The translations under genes and the position numbers were made by a program. DNA of 10,264 nucleotides from Vallitaleaceae bacterium (GTDB lineage Bacteria > Bacillota > Clostridia > Lachnospirales > Vallitaleaceae), in the NCBI GenBank assembly GCA_027858555.1, contig JAQICP010000181.1, forward strand, positions 1 to 10,264, given 5' to 3'. Of this stretch, positions 1 through 6,329 are shown piece by piece. The notes beneath the pieces were generated by a model. That model did no database searches. It worked only from the letters and a program-made list of their open reading frames with translations, and was not told the DNA's origin. Within the stretch, counting starts at the first letter, position 1. Each line of letters starts with the position of its first letter.

Positions 1-1692
1 AGGCAGTTTATAGAACAGCCGTTGGTTAAGATTAAAGACATTAGCACAAGACATGAAGCAGTTGCTTGCCTCGTTGATAACCAAGTGCTACGGGCTGAAA
101 TTAGAGAACTCCTGACACCAGTGTACGATTTTGAGAGACTGACTAGTAAGCTGAGTTTAGGTTCTGCTAATGGTAGAGATATGATAGCCCTGAAGCAATC
201 ACTCAGCATGCTGCCTTTAATTGAAAGGGTAATTGACACAGCAACTGGGGACTTGTTTACGTCAATGACACAATTATTTGACGGGCTTGAAGATATCCAT
301 CACGCCATAGATGAAGCCATATTAGACGAACCACCAACCACGATTAAGGAAGGCTCACTCATCAAAGATAGTTACCACGCAGAAGTGTATAAATTACGTC
401 GAGCATCTATGGATGGAAAAGCGTGGTTGGCTGAGTTAGAATCAAGAGAAAGAGAAGCTACTGGGATTAAAAACCTTAAAGTAAAATATAATAAAGTTTT
501 TGGCTATCATATTGAAGTCACTAACTCTAATCTAGGTATGGTACCAGAACGATTCGAACGCAAACAAACCATGTCCAATGCAGAAAGATATGTAACTGAA
601 GAATTGAAAAGTATGGAAAGCACCATACTTGGGGCAAGAGATCGACTCATGACCTTGGAGTATGAGCTATTTGTGGCACTTAGAGACTCACTGATCAAAG
701 ATATTGGCAGGATTAAGAAAACAGCCCTACTAGTGGCAGAACTAGATGCCATACAGTCTTTGGCTGAAGCAGCATATAAGAATAACTATTCTAAGCCTAA
801 CATGGTTACGGAACCTATCATTGATATAAAAGAGGGACGTCACCCGGTTATTGAGCGCATGATTGAACATAATCTATTTATACATAATGATACGTATTTG
901 GACTCTGAGGAGCACCGCTTCTCAATCATTACCGGTCCTAATATGGCAGGTAAATCGACTTATATGCGACAAGTGGCACTTATTGTCCTTATGGCACAGA
1001 TTGGAAGTTTCATACCGGCAAAGGAAGCTAGAATCGGTTGTGTGGACCGTATATTTACAAGAGTCGGTGCATCTGATGATTTAGCATCTGGTCAATCCAC
1101 CTTCATGGTTGAGATGACTGAAGTGGCTAACATTCTCAGGAATGCTACTAAACATAGTCTGATCATATTGGATGAAATCGGTCGTGGTACCAGTACATTT
1201 GATGGGCTTAGTATTGCATGGGCAGTAGTTGAGTATATCGTTAACCTAAAACATATAGGTGCCAAAACACTTTTTGCAACCCATTATCATGAACTAACAG
1301 AACTTGAGGGTCGTATTGATGGCGTTCAAAACTATCTTATAGATGTACAAGAAAAGGGAGAGGACATCATCTTCCTCAGAAAAATAGTACCAGGTGGTGC
1401 TAATAAATCATATGGTATACAGGTTGCAAAATTAGCAGGTGTACCAGAACCCGTTATTAGGCGAAGCTTGGAGATTCTTGATGCGTTAAGTGATTCAGAC
1501 ATTAATAAACGAGAACATGTGAAGCACATCAGACCATATCAAGTGGCAGAGGCGAAACAACTGGATCTCTTTGAAGTGCAAACTCAGATTGAACATCCAG
1601 CCATAACCCTACTAAGAGATGTGGATATTAATGGCTTAACACCACTAGAAGCCATGAATGTACTGAATGAATTGAAGGAACATATTAAGTAA
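1..1692 (+). CDS. mutS: DNA mismatch repair ATPase MutS (5'-truncated by window edge)
   Basis: MutS binds mismatches and small loops in DNA and, through its ATPase, recruits MutL. The frame is open from base 1 and the first residues (RQFIEQPLV) match the middle of the MutS core/lever region, so roughly 300 N-terminal residues (mismatch-reading and connector domains) lie upstream; the TTG at 22 is not a start. In fragment numbering the clamp/lever region runs to about residue 250. The ATPase follows, with Walker A GPNMAGKST at 312-320 (bases 934-960), the STFMVEM signature near 366-372, Walker B ILDE ending at 391-392, and FATHYHEL near 426-433. Close to the C-terminus is QLDLF (bases 1558-1572), which fits a sliding-clamp binding motif, followed by a helical tail typical of the tetramerisation domain. 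It ends with TAA, 52 bases before mutL, which suggests co-transcription. No defect is visible in this part. Confidence 0.97.
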   Translation, partial: RQFIEQPLVKIKDISTRHEAVACLVDNQVLRAEIRELLTPVYDFERLTSKLSLGSANGRDMIALKQSLSMLPLIERVIDTATGDLFTSMTQLFDGLEDIHHAIDEAILDEPPTTIKEGSLIKDSYHAEVYKLRRASMDGKAWLAELESREREATGIKNLKVKYNKVFGYHIEVTNSNLGMVPERFERKQTMSNAERYVTEELKSMESTILGARDRLMTLEYELFVALRDSLIKDIGRIKKTALLVAELDAIQSLAEAAYKNNYSKPNMVTEPIIDIKEGRHPVIERMIEHNLFIHNDTYLDSEEHRFSIITGPNMAGKSTYMRQVALIVLMAQIGSFIPAKEARIGCVDRIFTRVGASDDLASGQSTFMVEMTEVANILRNATKHSLIILDEIGRGTSTFDGLSIAWAVVEYIVNLKHIGAKTLFATHYHELTELEGRIDGVQNYLIDVQEKGEDIIFLRKIVPGGANKSYGIQVAKLAGVPEPVIRRSLEILDALSDSDINKREHVKHIRPYQVAEAKQLDLFEVQTQIEHPAITLLRDVDINGLTPLEAMNVLNELKEHIK

Positions 1693-1717
1693 TATGATAT
1701 GAGCATCGTATCATATT
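1691..1717 (+). other. Inverted repeat at the mutS stop codon
   Basis: A perfect 9-bp inverted repeat pairs AATATGATA (1691-1699) with TATCATATT (1709-1717). Up to three further pairs (U-G, G-C, A-U) are possible inside, leaving a tiny loop. The left arm overlaps the mutS stop codon. The stem is almost all A/T and only a short TTTAAAT follows, so a strong intrinsic terminator is unlikely. It may be a weak attenuator or mRNA-stabilising hairpin between mutS and mutL, or chance in AT-rich DNA. Confidence 0.4.
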
Positions 1718-1744
1718 TAAATCTAACAGATTAGAGGTAAGTTA

Positions 1745-2935
1745 ATGTCTAAAATACACATGCTAGACCAAAATACCATTAATAAAATAGCGGCAGGTGA
1801 GGTAGTCGAAAGACCATCTTCAGTTGTAAAAGACCTTGTTGAAAATGCAATTGATGCAAAGGCAACGGCTATTACTGTTGAAATAAAAGGTGGGGGTCTG
1901 GAATTAATCAGGATCACTGATAATGGTCTGGGTATTGACAAGCTTGATATTCGATCAGCATTTCTTAGACATTCCACTAGCAAGATTAAACTGATAGAGG
2001 ATTTGATGCATGTGGCATCATTGGGTTTTCGTGGAGAGGCGTTAGCCAGCATTGCATCAATAGCTTCTGTTGAATTATTGACAAAAACACAGGGTACTAC
2101 GGTTGGTTCAAGATACCTTATTGAAGGTGGTAAAGAAATCAGTTTTACCGATGTTGGTTGCCCGGACGGTACGACCATTATTATCAATCAATTGTTTTAC
2201 AATACACCTGTACGTAAAAAATTCTTAAAGTCAGCCAGTACGGAAGGTGGTTATGTGTCAGAACTTATGAGCAAACTAGCCTTAGGGCATCCTGAAATAG
2301 CTTTCAAATTCATTCTAAACGGTACTGTGAAACTGCATACATCAGGTAATGGAGATTTAGAAGACGTCATATTCAATGTGTATGGTAAAGATGCCACGGG
2401 GAGGATGGTGCCTATTCATAAGACCGTTAATCAAATGACAATCATTGGATTTTTAGGAAAGCCCGAACTTGCTCGTGCCAATCGTAATTATGAGAATTAT
2501 TATATTAATGGGCGCTACATTAAAAGTAGGATTATTCAAAAAGCTATTGAAGATGCGTTTTCATCTAAATTAATATTACATAGATTTCCATTTGTGGTGC
2601 TACATATTGTAATGAGTGGTGATGAAGTGGATGTTAATGTCCATCCAACTAAGATGGATGTCAGGTTTAACGATGAGAAAGGCATATATGATCAGATTCA
2701 TAGGGCAGTTAACCAGACTTTGAATCAAGAAGAGTTGATTCCGGAAGTTACATTTTCAAAAGTTGAAAAAGAAGCAAAACACATGTATGATAGAGATATA
2801 CCAGAACCATTTGAAAATAGACGCAAAGATGAAGGAATCGTACATTCAAGTGGGCAATATGCAATGGCGTTGCCGTTACAATCAGAAGGACAAGAATCCG
2901 TTAGGTCTGTTGATCCTAATGATGAACCAGTTTAA
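1745..2935 (+). CDS. mutL: MutL N-terminal fragment (GHKL ATPase domain), translated part of the interrupted mutL
   Basis: This is the part of mutL that normal translation would make: 396 residues ending at TAA 2933. It holds the whole GHKL ATPase: LVENAIDA at 31-38 (catalytic Glu33, Mg-binding Asn), DNGLGID at 59-65, RHSTSKI at 75-81, GFRGEAL at 94-100, FYNTPVRKKF at 151-160 and VNVHPTK at 297-303 in the transducer subdomain. After about residue 335 it enters the hydrophilic, poorly conserved linker and stops. Such a product could fold and bind ATP and possibly MutS, but it would lack the dimerisation and endonuclease domain, so it is predicted to be inactive in repair or even interfering. 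The start is supported by AGAGG seven bases upstream and by the conserved N-terminus (IAAGEVVERP at 16-25). Confidence 0.8.
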   Translation: MSKIHMLDQNTINKIAAGEVVERPSSVVKDLVENAIDAKATAITVEIKGGGLELIRITDNGLGIDKLDIRSAFLRHSTSKIKLIEDLMHVASLGFRGEALASIASIASVELLTKTQGTTVGSRYLIEGGKEISFTDVGCPDGTTIIINQLFYNTPVRKKFLKSASTEGGYVSELMSKLALGHPEIAFKFILNGTVKLHTSGNGDLEDVIFNVYGKDATGRMVPIHKTVNQMTIIGFLGKPELARANRNYENYYINGRYIKSRIIQKAIEDAFSSKLILHRFPFVVLHIVMSGDEVDVNVHPTKMDVRFNDEKGIYDQIHRAVNQTLNQEELIPEVTFSKVEKEAKHMYDRDIPEPFENRRKDEGIVHSSGQYAMALPLQSEGQESVRSVDPNDEPV

Positions 2936-3199
2936 AGTGCTTACAAGATTATTAAAGTCAGTGATTTAAGCGCAGATACTTATCATAATCAAACTACTGA
3001 AGCTATTAATGAGGTTGTGCTTTCTAATGCATCTATTCCTGAACAAATCGGGCTTATCAGACATTTTATAGCTAAAGAAGCTGTTAGGGAACATAATATT
3101 GTTGGGCAATTATTCAAAACATATTGGATAGTTGAATTTAGAGATAAATACTACCTAATTGATCAACACGCAGCCCATGAGCGCGTTCTATATGAGCAA

Positions 3200-3223
3200 A
3201 TGATTAATCAATAGAATAATCAT
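3200..3223 (+). other. Stem-loop holding the in-frame TAG of mutL in its loop
   Basis: ATGATTA (3200-3206) and TAATCAT (3217-3223) are perfectly complementary, and the 10-base loop between them contains the in-frame TAG (3212-3214). The stem is 6 of 7 A/U pairs and so weak. The left arm also lies in a self-complementary stretch, TGATTAATCA (3201-3210), that would compete. It is recorded because structure around a stop can matter for readthrough, but chance is the simpler explanation in such AT-rich sequence. Confidence 0.3.
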
Positions 3224-3244
3224 CATATTAACAGCCAAGGACTT

Positions 3245-3661
3245 ATGGAACCAGTGCTGGTCCATGTGTCAGAAGAAGAACTGAATCGATTCATTAATCA
3301 CAAATTACTATTTGAAAAGTTAGGTTATGATGCTGAAATCTTTGGCGACGATACTTTAATAGTACGAAGTGTTCCTTATATATTCAACAAGGCCATTGAC
3401 CCAGGTGAATTCACGGTGATATTAGATCAATTGAGTGATCAATATCTGGACAGTCAGATGGGGTTATTACTAGAAGAAATGGCATCGATGTCCTGTAAGG
3501 CGGCCGTCAAAGCGAATGATAAGATGACTGAAATTGAATGTCACAGACTCATTGATGAGTTATTAGCTCTAGAGAATCCATTCAATTGTCCCCATGGTAG
3601 ACCTACCATTATTGCTATGACCAAGTACGAACTGGAGAAAAAATTCAAACGTATTGTTTAG
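3245..3661 (+). CDS. MutL C-terminal fragment, possible restart product of the interrupted mutL
   Basis: This open stretch follows the second mutL stop in the same frame and would give 138 residues if translation restarted at ATG 3245. AAGGA lies at 3237-3241, only three bases from the ATG, a poor spacing, so restart is doubtful. The encoded part is the back half of the MutL endonuclease/dimerisation domain: SCKAAVKA at 83-90, CPHGRPT at 115-121 and the terminal FKR at 134-136, which contribute metal ligands and the dimer interface in the family. It lacks DQHAAHERVLYE and would begin inside the clamp-binding QGLMEP motif, so it cannot form an active nuclease on its own. Best read as a remnant of mutL rather than an independent gene. 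Confidence 0.4.
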   Translation: MEPVLVHVSEEELNRFINHKLLFEKLGYDAEIFGDDTLIVRSVPYIFNKAIDPGEFTVILDQLSDQYLDSQMGLLLEEMASMSCKAAVKANDKMTEIECHRLIDELLALENPFNCPHGRPTIIAMTKYELEKKFKRIV

Positions 3662-3677
3662 TTAGACAAGGAGAATT

Positions 3678-4622
3678 ATGAAAAAACCTTTAATTGTAAT
3701 AGCAGGACCAACCGCATCTGGAAAAACTGGTTTATCTATCAAACTGGCACAGGCAATTAATGGTGCTATTATATCAGGTGATTCCATGCAGATTTATAAA
3801 TCCATGGATATTGGTACTGCAAAAGTCATGCCTGATGAAATGGGTGGCATCGATCACTATCTAATTGATGAATTAGTACCTAGTGACCCATATAATGTGC
3901 ATCTTTTTCAGAAGAAGGCAAAGGAAGCTATGCGGACCATCTATACAAAGGGACAAATACCAATCATTGTAGGTGGTACTGGCTTTTACATACAATCCAT
4001 CGTTTATGACATCGAATTCGACGATACTTTAAGAGATGATGCTTATCGAGCTTGTCTGGAAAAATTAGCAAGAACTATGGGAGCTGTGAACTTACATGAA
4101 AAATTGAAAGCATGTGACATGGTATCCTATGAGACCATTCATCCAAATAATGTGAAAAGAGTCATAAGGGCCCTTGAATACTATCATGAAACCGGTAAGC
4201 CGATATCATCACATAATATGAATGAAGCTCAGAAGGAATCGCCATATAATTTGTTGTTCTATGTACTCACAATGGATAGGACAAAGCTTTACTCACGGAT
4301 TGATACGAGAGTAGATCGGATGATTGAAGCCGGACTTGTGGAAGAAGTTGAAAAGCTAAAAAGCAAAGGGTATCATCAAGGCATGGTATCCATGCAAGGG
4401 ATTGGCTATAAGGAGATTCTAGATTTTCTTGATGGTAAAATTGACATTTCAGAGGCTACGTTACAGATTAAACGAGATTCAAGACGTTTCGCAAAACGAC
4501 AACTTACATGGTTTAGACGTGAAAAAATAGCAAAATGGTTAGATATCGATGCATATGACATGAATTATGAGATTATTTTGGAGAAAGTCTTAAAAGATAT
4601 TGAAGTCAATCAGCTTTTGTAA
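3678..4622 (+). CDS. miaA: tRNA dimethylallyltransferase MiaA
   Basis: MiaA transfers the dimethylallyl group from dimethylallyl diphosphate to N6 of adenine 37, next to the anticodon, in tRNAs that read codons starting with U; MiaB can later add the methylthio group. The 314-residue length is normal. Visible motifs are the P-loop GPTASGKT at 10-17, DSMQIY at 35-40 with the base-recognising Asp, GTAK at 46-49, GGTGFYI at 99-105, HPNNVKRVIRALE at 155-167, QGIGYKEI at 240-247 and the C-terminal KRQLTWFRRE at 273-282. The ATG has AAGGAG four bases upstream (3668-3673) and lies 16 bases after the mutL frame end, so it is probably co-transcribed with mutSL. It ends with TAA; hfq follows after 61 bases. 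No defect is seen. Confidence 0.97.
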   Translation: MKKPLIVIAGPTASGKTGLSIKLAQAINGAIISGDSMQIYKSMDIGTAKVMPDEMGGIDHYLIDELVPSDPYNVHLFQKKAKEAMRTIYTKGQIPIIVGGTGFYIQSIVYDIEFDDTLRDDAYRACLEKLARTMGAVNLHEKLKACDMVSYETIHPNNVKRVIRALEYYHETGKPISSHNMNEAQKESPYNLLFYVLTMDRTKLYSRIDTRVDRMIEAGLVEEVEKLKSKGYHQGMVSMQGIGYKEILDFLDGKIDISEATLQIKRDSRRFAKRQLTWFRREKIAKWLDIDAYDMNYEIILEKVLKDIEVNQLL

Positions 4623-4628
4623 TAGAAT
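4600..4628 (+). promoter_or_regulatory. Possible promoter for hfq at the end of miaA
   Basis: TTGAAG (4600-4605) and TAGAAT (4623-4628) are separated by exactly 17 bases and match the -35 and -10 consensus at 4 and 5 of 6 positions. Transcription would begin near 4635 and leave a leader of about 49 bases before hfq. The -10 box falls just past the miaA stop, a position often used for internal promoters. AT-rich DNA gives such matches by chance, so this is tentative. Confidence 0.35.
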
Positions 4629-4683
4629 GTAGTTAGAGATAGACATATTAACATTAAGTCTTATTGTTTTAGGGGGTATAAAC

Positions 4684-4914
4684 ATGACTAAACCAGTAAA
4701 TTTACAAGATAAGTTTTTAAATAGAGTACGCAAAGATAGAATTTCTGTGCTAATATACTTAACCAACGGTTTTCAGTTAAAAGGTGTCGTTAAGGGTTTT
4801 GATAATTTCATTGTTGTCTTAGAAGGTGAAGGCAAACAACAGATGATATATAAGCATGCAATTTCAACGGTTATTCCATCAAAAGAAATCGATTTACTTT
4901 CTGAAGATGAATAG
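4684..4914 (+). CDS. hfq: RNA chaperone Hfq
   Basis: Hfq is a hexameric Sm-like protein that binds A- and U-rich RNA and, in many bacteria, helps small RNAs pair with mRNAs; its role in Gram-positive bacteria is less general. The 76-residue protein has the short form typical of Bacillota. It starts with an N-terminal helix (LQDKFLNRVRKD, 7-18, including Gln8), followed by the Sm1 strands (ISVLIYLTNGFQLKGVVKGFDNF, split here by position: 20-30 and 31-42). The Sm2 motif YKHAIS is at 56-61 and supplies the conserved Lys/His of the proximal uridine pocket. The tail is short and acidic (LLSEDE). ATG 4684 has a very strong AGGGGG (4671-4676) seven bases upstream. The miaA-hfq order is conserved in many bacteria. 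It ends in TAG and the next gene begins 15 bases later in the same frame. Confidence 0.97.
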   Translation: MTKPVNLQDKFLNRVRKDRISVLIYLTNGFQLKGVVKGFDNFIVVLEGEGKQQMIYKHAISTVIPSKEIDLLSEDE

Positions 4915-4929
4915 AAGAAAGAGGTTATT

Positions 4930-6225
4930 TTGAATAATATGTACGATAGTCTGGGCATTTCACTAGAAGTGCTCAGTTTTTGTGAAGCGATTGAAAAAAA
5001 GCTGCATGCAAGGTTTGAAAAAGTAGATCAGATTGCCGAGTATAATCAATTGAAGGTAATAAGAGCTATGCAAGAGCACCGTGTTTCTGATATGCATTTT
5101 GCGGCTACTACTGGTTATGGCTATAACGATCTAGGCAGGGACGCACTTGAAGCAGTGTTTGCATCAGTTTTTAATGCCCAGGCTGGACTTGTCAGGCCAC
5201 AACTCATATCTGGCACCCATGCGCTTACTGTGGCCCTTGCAGGCAATTTAAGACCTGGAGACACCATACTTTCACCTATAGGAAAGCCCTATGATACCCT
5301 TGAAGAGGTTATTGGGATTAGGGAGACAAAAGGCTCTTTAAAAGAGTATGGCATTAGTTATAAACAAGTGGAGTTCAATAAGGGTAATATCGATTTTGAA
5401 GCTATTAAAATTGCACTGACCCCTGATGTTAAATTAGTCTTGATCCAACGCTCAAAAGGATATGATATGCGACCAACATTGTCAGTTGAACAAATTGGTG
5501 AATTGATTGTCTTTATAAAAGAGATAAAACCAAATACAATCTGTATGGTTGATAATTGCTATGGAGAATTCGTCCAAACCATTGAACCATCAGACCTTGG
5601 TGCTGATCTTGTTGTGGGCTCGCTGATTAAGAACCCAGGTGGGGGACTTGCCCCAATCGGTGGGTATATTGTTGGAAAAGAAGAATATGTGGATCAAGCA
5701 GCTTACCGCTTAACAGCGCCAGGTCTTGGTAAAGAAGTAGGTGCAACACTTGGTATCAATGGCTTGCTCTATCAAGGATTGTTCTTAGCACCGACTGTGG
5801 TAGCAGCCGCCCATAAGGGGGCAATACTTGCCGGTAAAATATTTGAAACTTTAGGATATAATGCCCTACCAAATGGTGAAGAAGAAAGATATGATATCAT
5901 ACAAGCCATAGAGATTGGCACGGAAGAAGGTATCATCGCATTTTGCCAAGGGATTCAAGCAGCAGCACCTGTAGACAGTTACGTTAAACCTGAACCATGG
6001 GATATGCCAGGCTATGATTCGAAAGTGATTATGGCAGCTGGTTCTTTTGTTCAAGGTTCATCTATTGAACTTAGCGCAGATGCACCAATAAAACCACCAT
6101 ATACGGTTTATTTTCAAGGTGGACTAACTTATCCCCACGCCAAGTTTGGTGTCATGAAGGCATTGCAGGCTATGATTGATGTTGGTATAGTTAAATTACC
6201 ATCCAAAAATCAGGGTAATATTTGA
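4930..6225 (+). CDS. ynbB: PLP-dependent methionine gamma-lyase family / 'aluminium resistance' protein (YnbB-like)
   Basis: The protein belongs to the Cys/Met-metabolism-like fold type I PLP enzymes that are annotated as aluminium resistance or methionine gamma-lyase family proteins; the true substrate is not established. The length is 431 residues from TTG 4930, normal for the family. Visible features are SGTHAL at 94-99 (cofactor phosphate region), MVDNCYGEF at 206-214 whose Asp208 should contact the pyridine nitrogen, and SLIKNPGGGLAPIGG at 231-245 with Lys234 as the likely Schiff-base lysine. The TTG start fits AAAGAGG (4918-4924, spacing 5); the in-frame ATG at 4939 is 14 bases away and less likely. 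It lies 15 bases after hfq and is presumably co-transcribed; the hfq-ynbB neighbourhood is also known from Bacillus. Its TGA stop overlaps the -35 box of the alaS promoter. Confidence 0.9.
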   Translation: MNNMYDSLGISLEVLSFCEAIEKKLHARFEKVDQIAEYNQLKVIRAMQEHRVSDMHFAATTGYGYNDLGRDALEAVFASVFNAQAGLVRPQLISGTHALTVALAGNLRPGDTILSPIGKPYDTLEEVIGIRETKGSLKEYGISYKQVEFNKGNIDFEAIKIALTPDVKLVLIQRSKGYDMRPTLSVEQIGELIVFIKEIKPNTICMVDNCYGEFVQTIEPSDLGADLVVGSLIKNPGGGLAPIGGYIVGKEEYVDQAAYRLTAPGLGKEVGATLGINGLLYQGLFLAPTVVAAAHKGAILAGKIFETLGYNALPNGEEERYDIIQAIEIGTEEGIIAFCQGIQAAAPVDSYVKPEPWDMPGYDSKVIMAAGSFVQGSSIELSADAPIKPPYTVYFQGGLTYPHAKFGVMKALQAMIDVGIVKLPSKNQGNI

Positions 6226-6250
6226 CAAAGACATAGGGATTCTTTATAAT
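6222..6250 (+). promoter_or_regulatory. Consensus sigma-A promoter of alaS
   Basis: TTGACA (6222-6227) and TATAAT (6245-6250) both match the consensus at all six positions, with an optimal 17-base spacer. The -35 box overlaps the ynbB stop codon (TGA at 6223-6225). Transcription should start near 6257, giving a leader of about 73 bases to the alaS ATG. That leader is too short for a T-box, and no specifier stem or antiterminator sequence is seen, so alaS appears strongly and constitutively promoted. Confidence 0.85.
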
Positions 6251-6277
6251 TTTACTAATTGTTATACACGTACTATG

Positions 6278-6291
6278 AATTTATATAAATT
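6278..6291. repeat. Perfect 14-bp AT-only palindrome in the alaS leader
   Basis: AATTTATATAAATT reads the same on both strands and lies about 21-35 bases downstream of the predicted alaS transcription start, where a repressor could sit. It is composed only of A and T within a very AT-rich leader, so it may be low-complexity sequence and not an operator. Confidence 0.3.
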
Positions 6292-6329
6292 AAAAATATA
6301 AAAATGATGAATCATTGGAGGTTATATAT

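Larger units (their letters stand above)
1745..3661 (+). pseudogene. mutL: DNA mismatch repair protein MutL interrupted by two in-frame stop codons
   Basis: MutL links MutS mismatch recognition to strand incision; in bacteria without MutH it carries a C-terminal endonuclease. Reading from ATG 1745 (AGAGG at 1733-1737, spacing 7), one frame covers 639 codons including the final stop, the usual MutL length. It is broken by TAA at 2933-2935 and TAG at 3212-3214, with no frameshift. The N-terminal GHKL ATPase is complete. The 27 codons at 2936-3016 are open and linker-like. The segment at 3017-3214 carries GQLFKTYWIVE and the metal-binding DQHAAHERVLYE (3161-3196), matching DQHA(X)2E(X)4E. After the TAG come QGLMEP (3236-3253, clamp-binding type), SCKAAVKA, CPHGRPT and a terminal FKR. 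All endonuclease motifs therefore survive but are separated by stops. The first stop falls in the linker and the second inside the endonuclease domain. Likely a recently inactivated gene; readthrough or base-call error cannot be excluded. It ends 16 bases before miaA. Confidence 0.85.

Noticed and set aside
863..1084. 73-codon alternative-frame open reading frame inside mutS
   Set aside because: It overlaps the Walker A region of mutS in another frame, with no family resemblance and no separate ribosome binding site.
1723..2187. 154-codon open frame on the minus strand inside mutL
   Set aside because: It is fully antisense to the conserved MutL ATPase domain, has no family resemblance, and shows no plausible ribosome binding context.
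2933..3214. Reassigned genetic code (TAA/TAG read as an amino acid) to explain mutL
   Set aside because: mutS, miaA and alaS end with TAA at the expected family C-terminus, and hfq and the lipoprotein end with TAG; no other conserved gene in the window has an internal stop.
3017..3214. Independent small gene starting at GTG 3017
   Set aside because: It is the middle of the MutL reading frame (linker and DQHAAHERVLYE motif). The only GAGG lies two bases before the GTG, too close to serve as its ribosome binding site.
6315..6329. TTG at 6315 as the alaS start
   Set aside because: The TTG overlaps the GGAGG ribosome binding site that serves ATG 6330, and the added residues are not part of the AlaRS family N-terminus.
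6257..6329. T-box riboswitch upstream of alaS
   Set aside because: The predicted leader is only about 73 bases and shows neither a T-box sequence nor a terminator/antiterminator pair.
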